Source: Rudaea sp.
GTDB taxonomy: Bacteria; Pseudomonadota; Gammaproteobacteria; Xanthomonadales; Rhodanobacteraceae
DNA length: 18,081 nucleotides
Reading direction: 5' to 3'
Assembly: GCA_025934455.1 (NCBI GenBank)
Contig: JAICYA010000006.1
Coordinates: forward strand, 1 to 18,081
Shown here: positions 1-6,584 of the stretch, piece after piece
Layout of the letters: each line of letters begins with the position of its first letter
How positions within the stretch are numbered: the stretch's first letter is position 1
Notes under the pieces: model-generated
Database searches by the model: none
Told to the model about the DNA's origin: nothing
What the model saw: the letters and a program-made list of their open reading frames with translations, nothing else
Position numbers and translations under genes: made by a program

Positions 1-383
1 AGACCATCGCCATCGACAACCGGCACGCCGGAAATATTGTGCGAACGGACGATCTTCATCACCTCGCCGATCGAGGTTTCCGGCCCGACCGTGATCGGAT
101 CGCGGATCACGCCGGCTTCGAACTTCTTGACCAGGCGCACTTCGGCGGCCTGCTGTTCGATGGACATGTTCTTGTGGATGATGCCGATGCCGCCGGACTG
201 CGCCATGGTGATGGCGAGGCGCGCCTCGGTCACCGTGTCCATCGCGGCCGAGACGACCGGCATGTTCAGGCGGATGTGGCGCGTGAGTTGCGTGGCAAGG
301 CTGACGTCGCGCGGCAGTACGTTCGAGTAGGCCGGGACGAGCGAGACGTCGTCGAAGGTAAGAGCTTCGGTAAGTATGCGCAT
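1..383 (-). CDS. guaB: Inosine-5'-monophosphate dehydrogenase, N-terminal part (cut by window edge)
   Basis: GuaB oxidises IMP to XMP with NAD+, the committed step of GMP synthesis in the cytoplasm. Reading the minus strand from ATG at 383 gives 127 codons before the window ends. They begin [20 protein letters not shown], then show the family block [20 protein letters not shown] and the segment [11 protein letters not shown]. The opening of the first CBS domain (residues about 93-127, [11 protein letters not shown]) follows. The catalytic loop Cys and most of the barrel lie outside the window. The usual FDDVLLVPA motif reads FDDVSLVPA here. It lies 58 bases downstream of dctM on the same strand, but a separate -10-like element precedes it, so it probably has its own promoter. 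The identification is secure; only the extent is unknown. Confidence 0.96.
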   Translation of the reverse strand, partial: MRILTEALTFDDVSLVPAYSNVLPRDVSLATQLTRHIRLNMPVVSAAMDTVTEARLAITMAQSGGIGIIHKNMSIEQQAAEVRLVKKFEAGVIRDPITVGPETSIGEVMKIVRSHNISGVPVVDGDG

Positions 384-388
384 GCCCT

Positions 389-394
389 ATTTTA
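389..394 (-). promoter_or_regulatory. Candidate -10 element for guaB
   Basis: TAAAAT on the minus strand ends 5 bases before the guaB ATG. No good -35 hexamer is seen upstream. If used, transcription would begin at or within a base or two of the start codon, giving a leaderless or nearly leaderless mRNA. This agrees with the lack of a well-spaced Shine-Dalgarno sequence. It is an inference from sequence only. Confidence 0.35.
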
Positions 395-441
395 CAGACT
401 CCGCGCCACTCCTGCCACTCGCCCGGGATTCCGGGGCGATT

Positions 442-1719
442 TCAGCGCGCCAGCCACAAGGACAGCTCGGGCACGTAGGTAATGATGAGTACTGCCGCGA
501 GCAGGATCGCGTAGAACGGCAGGCTCGCGCGCACGATGCGCGTGGCCGGCTGGTTGAAGCGCGCGCTGGCGATGAAGATGTTCATGCCCACCGGCGGCAG
601 GAAGATGCCGATCTGCAGGTTGGCGAGGAAGATGATCCCCAGGTGCACCGGGTCGATGCCGTAGTGCGTTGCCACCGGCAGGATCAGCGGCACCAGGATG
701 ATGATCGCCGGGAACCCTTCCAGCAGCATGCCGAACACGAGCAGGAACGCGTTGAGCAGCAACAGGAAGGCGAACTTGCCGGAAATCCCCGCCTGCAGGG
801 CCGAGAACAATTTTTCCGGCACGTCGCCGTCGATCAACCAGTTCGTCAGCGCCAGCGAAAATCCGAGCACGATGAGGATGGCACCGACCAGCAGCATGGC
901 CTCGCGGATCACGCGCGGCAATTCCGTGAATTTGATTTCGCGGCGGATCAGCACCGTCACGATCAGCACGTACAACGCGGTTGCCGCGGCGGCTTCGGAT
1001 GCGGCCAGCTTGCCGGCGTAGATGCCGATCAGGATCACAAAGGGCAAGGGCAGTTCCCAGGCCGCATCCTTGAGCGCGGCCCAGACTTCGCGCCCGCTGG
1101 ACGCCTGCGGGCGTGGCAGGTCACGCGCCTTCCACGCGCTGTAGATCGACAGCATCACGACCATGAGCAGACACGGCAGCAACCCCGCCTTGAACAGCGC
1201 ATCGATGCTCACCGGCGGCGTGGTGTGGAATTGCTGCGCGACCACGCCATACAGGATCAGCGGCATGGATGGCACCAGCAAAAGGCCGAGGCTGCCGGCG
1301 GCAGTGAGCAATCCCAGTGAAAAGCGTTCCTCGTAATGCGCCTGGCGCAGCGCCGGAGACAGCACCGCGCCGCGCGCGATCAGGGTGACCCCGGTCGCGC
1401 CGGTGAACGCGGTGAACAAGGTGCAGGCGCACACCGAGACGATGGCGAGTCCGCCCGGCAGCCAGCCGAACAGCGCATTGGTCAGGCGCACCAGACGCCG
1501 CGGTGCCTGGCTTTCCGCGAGCAAGTATCCCGCCAGAGTGAACAGCGGAATCGCGATCAGCGCCGGCATGTCGGCGAGGCGGTAGAACTCGATCGCGACC
1601 GCGCCGCCTGGCTCGCCGGCGGCGTGGAATCCGAACAGCGCGATCGCCGCGATGATCGCGAACAACGGTGCGCCGAGGGCGGCCAACACCACGAGCGCCC
1701 CCACGATCAGCCAGATCAT
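442..1719 (-). CDS. dctM: TRAP transporter large permease subunit, DctM family
   Basis: This is the large membrane subunit of a tripartite ATP-independent periplasmic transporter. It carries substrate delivered by the binding protein across the inner membrane, driven by an ion gradient (Na+ in characterised members). The product is 425 aa, the usual DctM length. It is built of many hydrophobic segments, starting MIWLIVGALVVLAALGAPLF and including IAIPLFTLAGYLLAES, typical of the family, and a late block near FPAIIILVPLILPVATHYGIDP. The ATG at 1719 is chosen because it overlaps the dctQ stop as ATGA and begins the first membrane helix. A longer upstream frame is only dctQ read out of frame. 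It is the last gene of the tatT-dctP-dctQ-dctM operon. Substrate cannot be read from this subunit. Confidence 0.95.
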   Translation of the reverse strand: MIWLIVGALVVLAALGAPLFAIIAAIALFGFHAAGEPGGAVAIEFYRLADMPALIAIPLFTLAGYLLAESQAPRRLVRLTNALFGWLPGGLAIVSVCACTLFTAFTGATGVTLIARGAVLSPALRQAHYEERFSLGLLTAAGSLGLLLVPSMPLILYGVVAQQFHTTPPVSIDALFKAGLLPCLLMVVMLSIYSAWKARDLPRPQASSGREVWAALKDAAWELPLPFVILIGIYAGKLAASEAAAATALYVLIVTVLIRREIKFTELPRVIREAMLLVGAILIVLGFSLALTNWLIDGDVPEKLFSALQAGISGKFAFLLLLNAFLLVFGMLLEGFPAIIILVPLILPVATHYGIDPVHLGIIFLANLQIGIFLPPVGMNIFIASARFNQPATRIVRASLPFYAILLAAVLIITYVPELSLWLAR

Positions 1720-2228
1720 GGCGCCGGCTCGATGGGATGCAGCAACGGCGGCGTATGCGCCGGCGGCAGGAACGCACGCAGGACGAAGCGCAGGGCCATG
1801 AGCCCGAATGCCGTCGGCAGGATCGTCTCGGGAATCCATGCCGGCAGCGATGCGAATGCACTCGACGGCGTGGCGCTGGCGTAATCCACGTCCAGCATCA
1901 CGTAGCTGTACCAGGCCAGCGCCGCGCAGATGGCCGCGGCGAATCCGAACGTGAGGATGCGCGCGATCTTTTGCGCGAGCGGGGAAAGAAAGCGTTGCAG
2001 AACATCGAGCGCGATGTGCTTTTCGTCGCGTACCGCGGCGAGTGCGCCGAGCATGCCCGTCCACAGCACGAGCTGGCGCATCAGCGGATCGGCCCAGGAA
2101 ATTCCCGTGTGGAAGAAATCGCGCAGGACGATCTGGCTACCCGCGAGAACGACGAGCAGCAGAACGAGAATGGCAAGCAGCCAGTCCTCGATGCGGCGCA
2201 GGATTTCCAGCGCGCGCTGCAAGTTCAC
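1716..2228 (-). CDS. dctQ: TRAP transporter small permease subunit, DctQ family
   Basis: DctQ is the small membrane partner of DctM and forms part of the docking surface for the substrate-loaded binding protein. The product is 170 aa. It has four predicted membrane helices: DWLLAILVLLLVVLAGSQIV, then a segment around MRQLVLWTGMLGALAAV, then ILTFGFAAAICAALAWYSYV, then ETILPTAFGLMALRFVL. The motif DEKHIALDVL after helix 2 is typical of DctQ (xHIxxD). The start is GTG at 2228, overlapping the dctP stop TGA as GTGA, and the gene ends in an ATGA overlap with dctM. Both overlaps suggest translational coupling and fixed stoichiometry. The ORF extends further upstream in frame, but that portion is dctP read in the wrong frame. 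Confidence 0.92.
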   Translation of the reverse strand: MNLQRALEILRRIEDWLLAILVLLLVVLAGSQIVLRDFFHTGISWADPLMRQLVLWTGMLGALAAVRDEKHIALDVLQRFLSPLAQKIARILTFGFAAAICAALAWYSYVMLDVDYASATPSSAFASLPAWIPETILPTAFGLMALRFVLRAFLPPAHTPPLLHPIEPAP

Positions 2229-3211
2229 TTGTTCCGCGCCGCCGCCAGCGCCTTGTCCAGCGCCGCCGCCATTTCCGGCGTGATTTCGCCGGCCGCCTGC
2301 AACTGTTTGCGCGCTTGCGCACCGACCACGTCCCACGATGCGGTTTCGGCGGCATTCGGCGTGAAGATCTCGACGCCCTGCTTGTGCAGCGCGAGTTTGG
2401 CCTGCGCGGTGTCGTCGCGGTTGCTTTTTTCCAGGCGTGCGAAAGCGGCGGCGAGATCGTCGTTCAACGCTTTCTGATCGGCCGGCGACAGCGTGCCGAA
2501 CACCTTCTTGTCGATCACAAGCATGCCGACGACGTAGGTGATCGGCAGATCGACCATGTGCCGCACCTTCGTGTGCCACTGGAAAGCGATCGCGCCGGCC
2601 GGCGTGTTGGCGACGGTGTCGATCAATCCGGTTTGCAGGCTGGTGTAGACGTCGGCCAGCGGCAGCGAAATCGGCGTGACGCCACCGGCCTTGAAGCCGG
2701 CTTCGGCGACGCGGTCACCCTGCGGCACCCAGACTTTCGCGGCTTTCAGATCGTCCTTGGTCTTGATGTCGTTCACACTCATCAGGTAGGCGAAGCCGCC
2801 GCCGCTGATGCCGGCGACGTCGAACCCGGCCTTGTCGAATTCCTGCTTGAGCAGTGGATCGAGTTGCGCGCGCACCTTGTCGACTTCGTCCAGGTTCTTG
2901 AACAGGAACGGCAGGCTGTAGATCTGCGCATCCTTGACGATCTGCGACAATTCGCCGCCGGTGAATGCCCCGCCCTGCAACTGGCCGATGCGGATTTTGC
3001 GCAGCACGGTCGGCTCGTCGCCCATCACGCCGCCGGGGTAATACTTGATTTCGACGCGGCCGTCGGTGTCTTTCTTCACCGCCTCGGCGCCGGCACGCAT
3101 CTCGCGCATCCACGCCGTGCCATCCGGAGCCACCGTGGCAATCTTGATGGTGGTGGCGGCCTGGGCATAACCCGCGAACAGCAGCGCGGCAAGCAATGTA
3201 TATTTGTTCAT
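2225..3211 (-). CDS. dctP: TRAP transporter periplasmic substrate-binding protein, DctP family
   Basis: This binding protein captures the substrate in the periplasm and hands it to DctQM. The product is 328 aa, with a signal peptide of about 18 residues (MNKYTLLAALLFAGYAQA, cut before ATTIKIATVAP). Family signatures include TVAPDGTAWMREMRAGAEAV, GDEPTVLRKIRIGQLQGGAF and LPLADVYTSLQTGLIDTV (about 183-200). In most DctP proteins the strand after DLKGxK carries an Arg (K-I/V-R-V) that binds the substrate carboxylate. Here residues 159-162 read KVWV, with Trp161 in that place. With the adjacent TatT gene this matches the TPAT subclass, whose treponemal member has been proposed to bind hydrophobic ligands. 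The ATG at 3211 has an AGG ribosome-binding element 9 bases upstream. The ligand is unknown. Confidence 0.95.
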   Translation of the reverse strand: MNKYTLLAALLFAGYAQAATTIKIATVAPDGTAWMREMRAGAEAVKKDTDGRVEIKYYPGGVMGDEPTVLRKIRIGQLQGGAFTGGELSQIVKDAQIYSLPFLFKNLDEVDKVRAQLDPLLKQEFDKAGFDVAGISGGGFAYLMSVNDIKTKDDLKAAKVWVPQGDRVAEAGFKAGGVTPISLPLADVYTSLQTGLIDTVANTPAGAIAFQWHTKVRHMVDLPITYVVGMLVIDKKVFGTLSPADQKALNDDLAAAFARLEKSNRDDTAQAKLALHKQGVEIFTPNAAETASWDVVGAQARKQLQAAGEITPEMAAALDKALAAARNK

Positions 3212-3221
3212 TTGTATATAC
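3198..3221. repeat. AT-rich inverted repeat over the dctP start codon
   Basis: GTATAT (3198-3203) and ATATAC (3216-3221) are perfect inverted arms around 12 bases that contain the dctP ATG (3209-3211). The patch is strikingly AT-rich in a high-GC region. It may keep the translation start unstructured, or it could be a small operator. No regulator is implied by the sequence, and arms this short and AT-rich could occur by chance. Confidence 0.35.
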
Positions 3222-3227
3222 CTGAAA

Positions 3228-4100
3228 TCAGAAATAATCCTTGCCGGATTCGAGCAAGGTTTTCGCCTTTTCCTTCGCCAGCGTATTGATCAAGGTCAGA
3301 CCCGGCGCATGCGGATCGGCGGCAAGCACTGCGTTCAACAACTTGTCGTGCAAATCCTTGTCGAAAACCAGGCGCGCATAGAACTGCGCATACAGCACAC
3401 GCACCATCTGGTTCTTGCCGCCGGACAATTCCAGCGCCTTCTCGAAATAGGCCTTGCCCTGCTCGGGCTTGCCGCCGAGCGACGCGGGCCGGATGGAATT
3501 GATCACGCCCAGGTAGAGGTACGCACCGCCGTTGTCGTAATGCGGATCCAGCGACGTGCAGCGCTCCAGCGTGGATTGCAGCTTGGGCAGGTCGGCGATC
3601 GCGTTCCAGTCGCCGCTGTTGACCTGGATCTTGCCGGCCCAGGCGGCGGCGAATCCGTACACGACCGACACGTCACTGCGCCCGGTCCGGGCCAGTTCGG
3701 CGACGTAAGCGTCGTAAGGTTTGTCCAGCGCCTCGCACAGATCCTTCTCGCGCAGGCACAGCGCGCGGTGCGCGTAATCGTAGGCGCGTCCGGCCATGCG
3801 CTGCGCGCGTGCCGGATCGCTGACGAATCCGCCGGCATATGCGCCATAAAGTTTCGCGCCTGCAAGCAAGGCTCCGGCGTTTTCGGGATCGCCCTGGATC
3901 ATGCCGTCGATCAGCAGCAGGTAGGCCGGCACGCCGTCGCGCACGGTGCCGGGATCGTCCTCGTTGAGGATCGCCGTGGTCAGGTTGTCGGCAAACTGGT
4001 CGGTCGCCTTGCGCATCACACCGCCGCAGGCGGCGAGCAGTACGCCGGCCAGCAACACGGCAAAACGCAGGCGACGCATTGGCAGGAGATTCGAAATCAT
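3228..4100 (-). CDS. TatT-like TRAP-associated TPR lipoprotein
   Basis: This resembles the TatT component of TPR-protein-associated TRAP (TPAT) transporters. TatT proteins are periplasmic helical-repeat lipoproteins thought to partner the DctP-type binding protein. The product is 290 aa from ATG 4100. It has a basic n-region (MRRLR), a hydrophobic core and a lipobox LLAAC with Cys25, predicting lipid anchoring. The mature part is helix-rich, with TPR-like segments around DPARAQRMAGRAYDYAHRAL, SDVSVVYGFAAAWAGKI and GKAYFEKALELSGGKNQMVR. It starts the operon and is 16 bases upstream of dctP. The start could be ATG 4079 instead (7 residues shorter); a TTG at 4121 is less likely. No strong Shine-Dalgarno sequence precedes either ATG. 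The TatT assignment rests on recognised sequence character plus operon context. Confidence 0.85.
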   Translation of the reverse strand: MISNLLPMRRLRFAVLLAGVLLAACGGVMRKATDQFADNLTTAILNEDDPGTVRDGVPAYLLLIDGMIQGDPENAGALLAGAKLYGAYAGGFVSDPARAQRMAGRAYDYAHRALCLREKDLCEALDKPYDAYVAELARTGRSDVSVVYGFAAAWAGKIQVNSGDWNAIADLPKLQSTLERCTSLDPHYDNGGAYLYLGVINSIRPASLGGKPEQGKAYFEKALELSGGKNQMVRVLYAQFYARLVFDKDLHDKLLNAVLAADPHAPGLTLINTLAKEKAKTLLESGKDYF

Positions 4101-4109
4101 GGGGCGCGA

Positions 4110-4115
4110 AGGATA
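4110..4115 (-). promoter_or_regulatory. Candidate -10 element for the TRAP operon
   Basis: TATCCT on the minus strand ends 9 bases before the ATG at 4100. A start about 7 bases downstream would leave an untranslated leader of only 2-3 bases. The -35 region is weak. It is offered because this gap (4101-4167) must hold either the operon promoter or read-through from folD. Confidence 0.25.
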
Positions 4116-4167
4116 GCCCAAGTCGCCCGTAATTCGCAGTGAAAACGCCGCGCGATTGCGTTGCGAT

Positions 4168-5016
4168 TCAGAAAAGCTCGGCGGCTTCCAGCGTGTTTTC
4201 CATCAATGTCGCGACCGTCATCGGCCCCACGCCGCCGGGTACCGGCGTGATCCACGACGCGCGTTCGGCGGCGGGCACGAATTCGACGTCGCCGGCGAGT
4301 GACCCGTCCGCCAGGCGGTTGATGCCGACATCGATCACCACCGCCCCGGGTTTGATCCAGGCACCCTTGACCAGGCCGGGTTTGCCTGCCGCGACAATCA
4401 CGATGTCGCCCTCGCCCACTTCGTGCGCCAGGTCGCGGGTGAACTTGTGGCAGCAGATGGTGGTGCAGCCGGCCAGCATCAGCTCGAACGCCAGCGGTCG
4501 GCCGACGTGGTTGGATACGCCGACAACGACGGCGGATTGGCCGCGTACCGGGCGGTCAGTATGCGCGAGCAGGGTCATCACGCCCTTGGACGTGCACGGC
4601 CTCAATCCGCGCTGGCGCAGGGCGAGCCGACCGATGTTCTCCGGATGGAAGCCATCGACGTCCTTGCGCGGGTCGATGCGATTAATCAGCGCGTTTGCAT
4701 CGATGTGCGCCGGCAGCGGCAACTGCACCAGGATGCCGTGGATCTGCGCATCGGCGTTGAGCTTGTCGATCAGCGCGGCGAGTTCGGCCTGTGTCGTCGA
4801 TGCCGGCAGGTCGTAATCGCGCGAGCGGAAACCGACGTGCTTGCAGGCACGGCGCTTGTTGCGCACGTATACGGCGGATGCAGCATCATCTCCGACCAAC
4901 AGAACGGCCAGCCCCGGCGCCGCCCTGCCCTGCGCCACGCGCTGGGCCACGCGCGCGTGCAGGTTGTCGAGCAATTCGTCGGCAATGCGTTTGCCGTCGA
5001 GAATCCGGGCGGCCAT
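4168..5016 (-). CDS. folD: Bifunctional methylenetetrahydrofolate dehydrogenase/methenyltetrahydrofolate cyclohydrolase
   Basis: FolD interconverts 5,10-methylene-, 5,10-methenyl- and 10-formyl-tetrahydrofolate with NADP+, feeding purine and formyl-Met synthesis. The product is 282 aa, normal for the family. Catalytic positions match the classic numbering: Tyr50 and Lys54 (YVRNK), Gln98 (ILVQLPLP) and Asp121 ([14 protein letters not shown]). The nucleotide-binding stretch [20 protein letters not shown] (163-182) and the C-terminal block [20 protein letters not shown] are clear. Two small departures are PCTS for the usual PCTP at 140-143 and SNHVGRP for SNIVGRP. ATG 5016 is chosen for its AGGA ribosome-binding site 7-8 bases upstream and for starting with the typical [16 protein letters not shown] longer in-frame extension lacks support. 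It is divergent from the DUF1244 gene. Confidence 0.97.
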   Translation of the reverse strand: MAARILDGKRIADELLDNLHARVAQRVAQGRAAPGLAVLLVGDDAASAVYVRNKRRACKHVGFRSRDYDLPASTTQAELAALIDKLNADAQIHGILVQLPLPAHIDANALINRIDPRKDVDGFHPENIGRLALRQRGLRPCTSKGVMTLLAHTDRPVRGQSAVVVGVSNHVGRPLAFELMLAGCTTICCHKFTRDLAHEVGEGDIVIVAAGKPGLVKGAWIKPGAVVIDVGINRLADGSLAGDVEFVPAAERASWITPVPGGVGPMTVATLMENTLEAAELF

Positions 5017-5045
5017 CGGAAAATCCTGCGCAGGAGGGGCGCGCC

Positions 5046-5073
5046 ATTCTACCGTCACGCGCACATCCCTCAA
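5046..5073 (-). promoter_or_regulatory. Candidate folD promoter
   Basis: On the minus strand TTGAGG (5068-5073) is followed after 16 bases by TAGAAT (5046-5051). Both are close to sigma70 consensus. The start site would lie near 5039, leaving a leader of about 23 bases with the AGGA ribosome-binding site. This is the best-formed promoter in this spacer. Confidence 0.5.
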
Positions 5074-5086
5074 GCGCCGGCGGCGT

Positions 5087-5092
5087 TAGAAT
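5087..5092 (+). promoter_or_regulatory. Candidate -10 element for the DUF1244 gene
   Basis: TAGAAT sits 30 bases upstream of the start codon at 5123. The -35 position (near 5064-5069, CATCCC) is poor. Placement fits the divergent gene, but support is weak. Confidence 0.3.
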
Positions 5093-5122
5093 ATGTACGT
5101 CGGCACCACCAAGGAGCTGATC

Positions 5123-5431
5123 ATGAGCGCGAATGACACTGTTGAAATCGAGGCCGCGGCATTCCGCCGCCTGCTGCAACACCTCAACGTCGAGCGCAAC
5201 GACGTGCAAAACATCGACCTGATGATCCTGGCCGGGTTCTGCCGCAATTGCCTCGCCGACTGGTATCGCGAAGCCGCTGCCGAACGCGGCGTGGAAATCG
5301 GCAAGGACGCCGCGCGCGAGCGCATCTACGGCGAACCCTATGCGGACTGGAAAGCCAAACACGGCAAGGAAGCGACACAGGAACAGCTTTTCGCGTTGGC
5401 GCTGGCCGAAACCAAGCACCCCAAAAAATAG
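5123..5431 (+). CDS. DUF1244 family protein
   Basis: This is a small cytoplasmic protein of 102 aa with no signal peptide or membrane segment. The family hallmark is visible at about residues 33-49: IDLMILAGFCRNCLADW, with a CxxC pair (CRNC). The protein is otherwise charged and helical, ending KHPKK. DUF1244 proteins are common single-copy genes in proteobacteria, and I know of no established function. The CRNC motif invites a metal-binding or redox guess that the sequence alone cannot support. ATG 5123 is chosen over the in-frame ATG at 5093 because an AAGGAG ribosome-binding site (5111-5116) lies 6 bases before it. The gene is divergent from folD and convergent with moeB, with 5 bases between their stops, so no separate terminator fits there. 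Confidence 0.9.
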   Translation: MSANDTVEIEAAAFRRLLQHLNVERNDVQNIDLMILAGFCRNCLADWYREAAAERGVEIGKDAARERIYGEPYADWKAKHGKEATQEQLFALALAETKHPKK

Positions 5432-5436
5432 CAGGA

Positions 5437-6567
5437 TCAGTGCGCCGAGCACACCTGTTCGATGTCCGCGTAGCCGCTGAATTTCGCGTTTGCGCCGCAG
5501 CCGGGACATTGCGGATCGCGCGGCAGGCGCAATTCGCGGAACGTGCCGGCGAGCGCATCGAAGCACAGCAGACGTCCGACCAGCGGCTGGCCGATGCCGA
5601 GCAGGAGTTTGATTGCCTCATTCGTTTGCAGCAGCCCGATGATGCCGGGCAGCACGCCCAGCACGCCGGCCTCGGCGCAGTTCGGCGCGTCCGCCGCCGC
5701 GGGCGGCTCCGGAAACAGGCAGCGGTAGCAGGGCGAATCGTCGCGGCGCGCGTCGAACACGCTGACCTGCCCGGTGAAACGATGCACGGCACCGTAGACG
5801 AGCGGAATGCGCAGGCGCCGGCAGGCGGCATCAAGCAAATAACGGGTCGGAAAATTGTCGGCGCCGTCGATCACCACGTCGTGATCGCGGATCAAGTCTT
5901 CGACGTTCTCCGCGCGCAAGCGCTGCGCAACGGTGTCGATGCGCACGCCCGGATTGAGCGCATTCAATGCGACGCGTGCGGATTGCGTTTTGGGCTGGCC
6001 CACGCGCGCATCGGTGTGCAGTACCTGACGCTGCAAATTGGATTTTTCAACGAGGTCGTTGTCGATCAACGTCAGCGCGCCGACACCGGCCGCGGCCAGA
6101 TACAACCCTGCAGGCGATCCGAGGCCGCCAGCGCCGATCAGGACGACACGCGATTCCAGCAGGCGCTGCTGGCCAGCGGCTCCGACCTCGGGCAGCAGCA
6201 GATGGCGCGAATAACGCTCCGCCGCGTCGGCATCGAAGGCGCCGCGATCCACCGGCAGACCCTCCGCGGCCCAGCGCACGAAGCCGCCTTCGACCGAAGC
6301 CAGCCGGGTGTAACCCAAGCCATGCAATGCCATTGCCGCATGCAGCGAACGCTGGCCGTGCGCGCAACTGAGCAGCAGCGGTGTGTGGAATTGGGGCGCG
6401 ATGCCGGCGATGCGGTCGAGGATTTCACCGAGCGGCACGCCGATCGCACCCGCGGGTTTGCCCGCGGCGCGCTCGTCGTCCTCGCGCACGTCGATCAGGA
6501 CGGCACCGCCACGCTGGCGCTGCAGCGCTTCCATGGGCGCAATGCGTTCGATGCCGTTGTTCGCCAT
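5437..6567 (-). CDS. moeB: Rhodanese-MoeB fusion, molybdopterin-synthase adenylyltransferase
   Basis: MoeB adenylates the C-terminal Gly of MoaD so it can be thiocarboxylated for molybdopterin synthesis; related enzymes serve thiamine or thiolated tRNA. The product is 376 aa. Residues about 8-105 form a rhodanese domain (VLIDVREDDERAAG; active loop LLSCAHGQRS with Cys68). Residues about 117-365 are the ThiF/E1-like domain, with ERYSRHLLLPEVG, nucleotide loop GAGGLGSP (145-152), LIDNDLVEKSNLQRQVLH, and two CxxC pairs (280/283 and 354/357) that should bind zinc. The rhodanese is N-terminal, the reverse of eukaryotic MOCS3. ATG 6567 lies 17 bases after the moeA stop; no Shine-Dalgarno sequence is seen, but a perfect TATAAT ends 6 bases before the ATG. 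A role with ThiS rather than MoaD cannot be excluded, though moeA and mobA next door favour molybdopterin. Confidence 0.92.
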   Translation of the reverse strand: MANNGIERIAPMEALQRQRGGAVLIDVREDDERAAGKPAGAIGVPLGEILDRIAGIAPQFHTPLLLSCAHGQRSLHAAMALHGLGYTRLASVEGGFVRWAAEGLPVDRGAFDADAAERYSRHLLLPEVGAAGQQRLLESRVVLIGAGGLGSPAGLYLAAAGVGALTLIDNDLVEKSNLQRQVLHTDARVGQPKTQSARVALNALNPGVRIDTVAQRLRAENVEDLIRDHDVVIDGADNFPTRYLLDAACRRLRIPLVYGAVHRFTGQVSVFDARRDDSPCYRCLFPEPPAAADAPNCAEAGVLGVLPGIIGLLQTNEAIKLLLGIGQPLVGRLLCFDALAGTFRELRLPRDPQCPGCGANAKFSGYADIEQVCSAH

Positions 6568-6573
6568 GCCCGA

Positions 6574-6579
6574 ATTATA
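6574..6579 (-). promoter_or_regulatory. Consensus -10 element immediately before moeB
   Basis: A perfect TATAAT on the minus strand lies in the 17-base moeA-moeB gap and ends 6 bases before the ATG. Transcription would begin at the A of the start codon, producing a leaderless mRNA. The -35 region, inside the end of moeA, is weak. Confidence 0.4.
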
Positions 6580-6584
6580 CGCGC

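Noticed and set aside
376..1320. 314-codon plus-strand frame opposite dctM
   Set aside because: It is rich in Gln, Arg, His and Asp with no domain pattern, and lies antisense to an obvious multi-helix permease.
4101..4167. Possible intrinsic terminator after folD
   Set aside because: A short T-run (GTTTTC) is present on the minus strand, but no convincing GC stem precedes it.
4307..4600. FolD substitutions (PCTS for PCTP, SNHVG for SNIVG) as signs of altered function
   Set aside because: The catalytic Tyr50, Lys54, Gln98 and Asp121 are all in place, and family members vary at these loop positions. It reads as a normal FolD.
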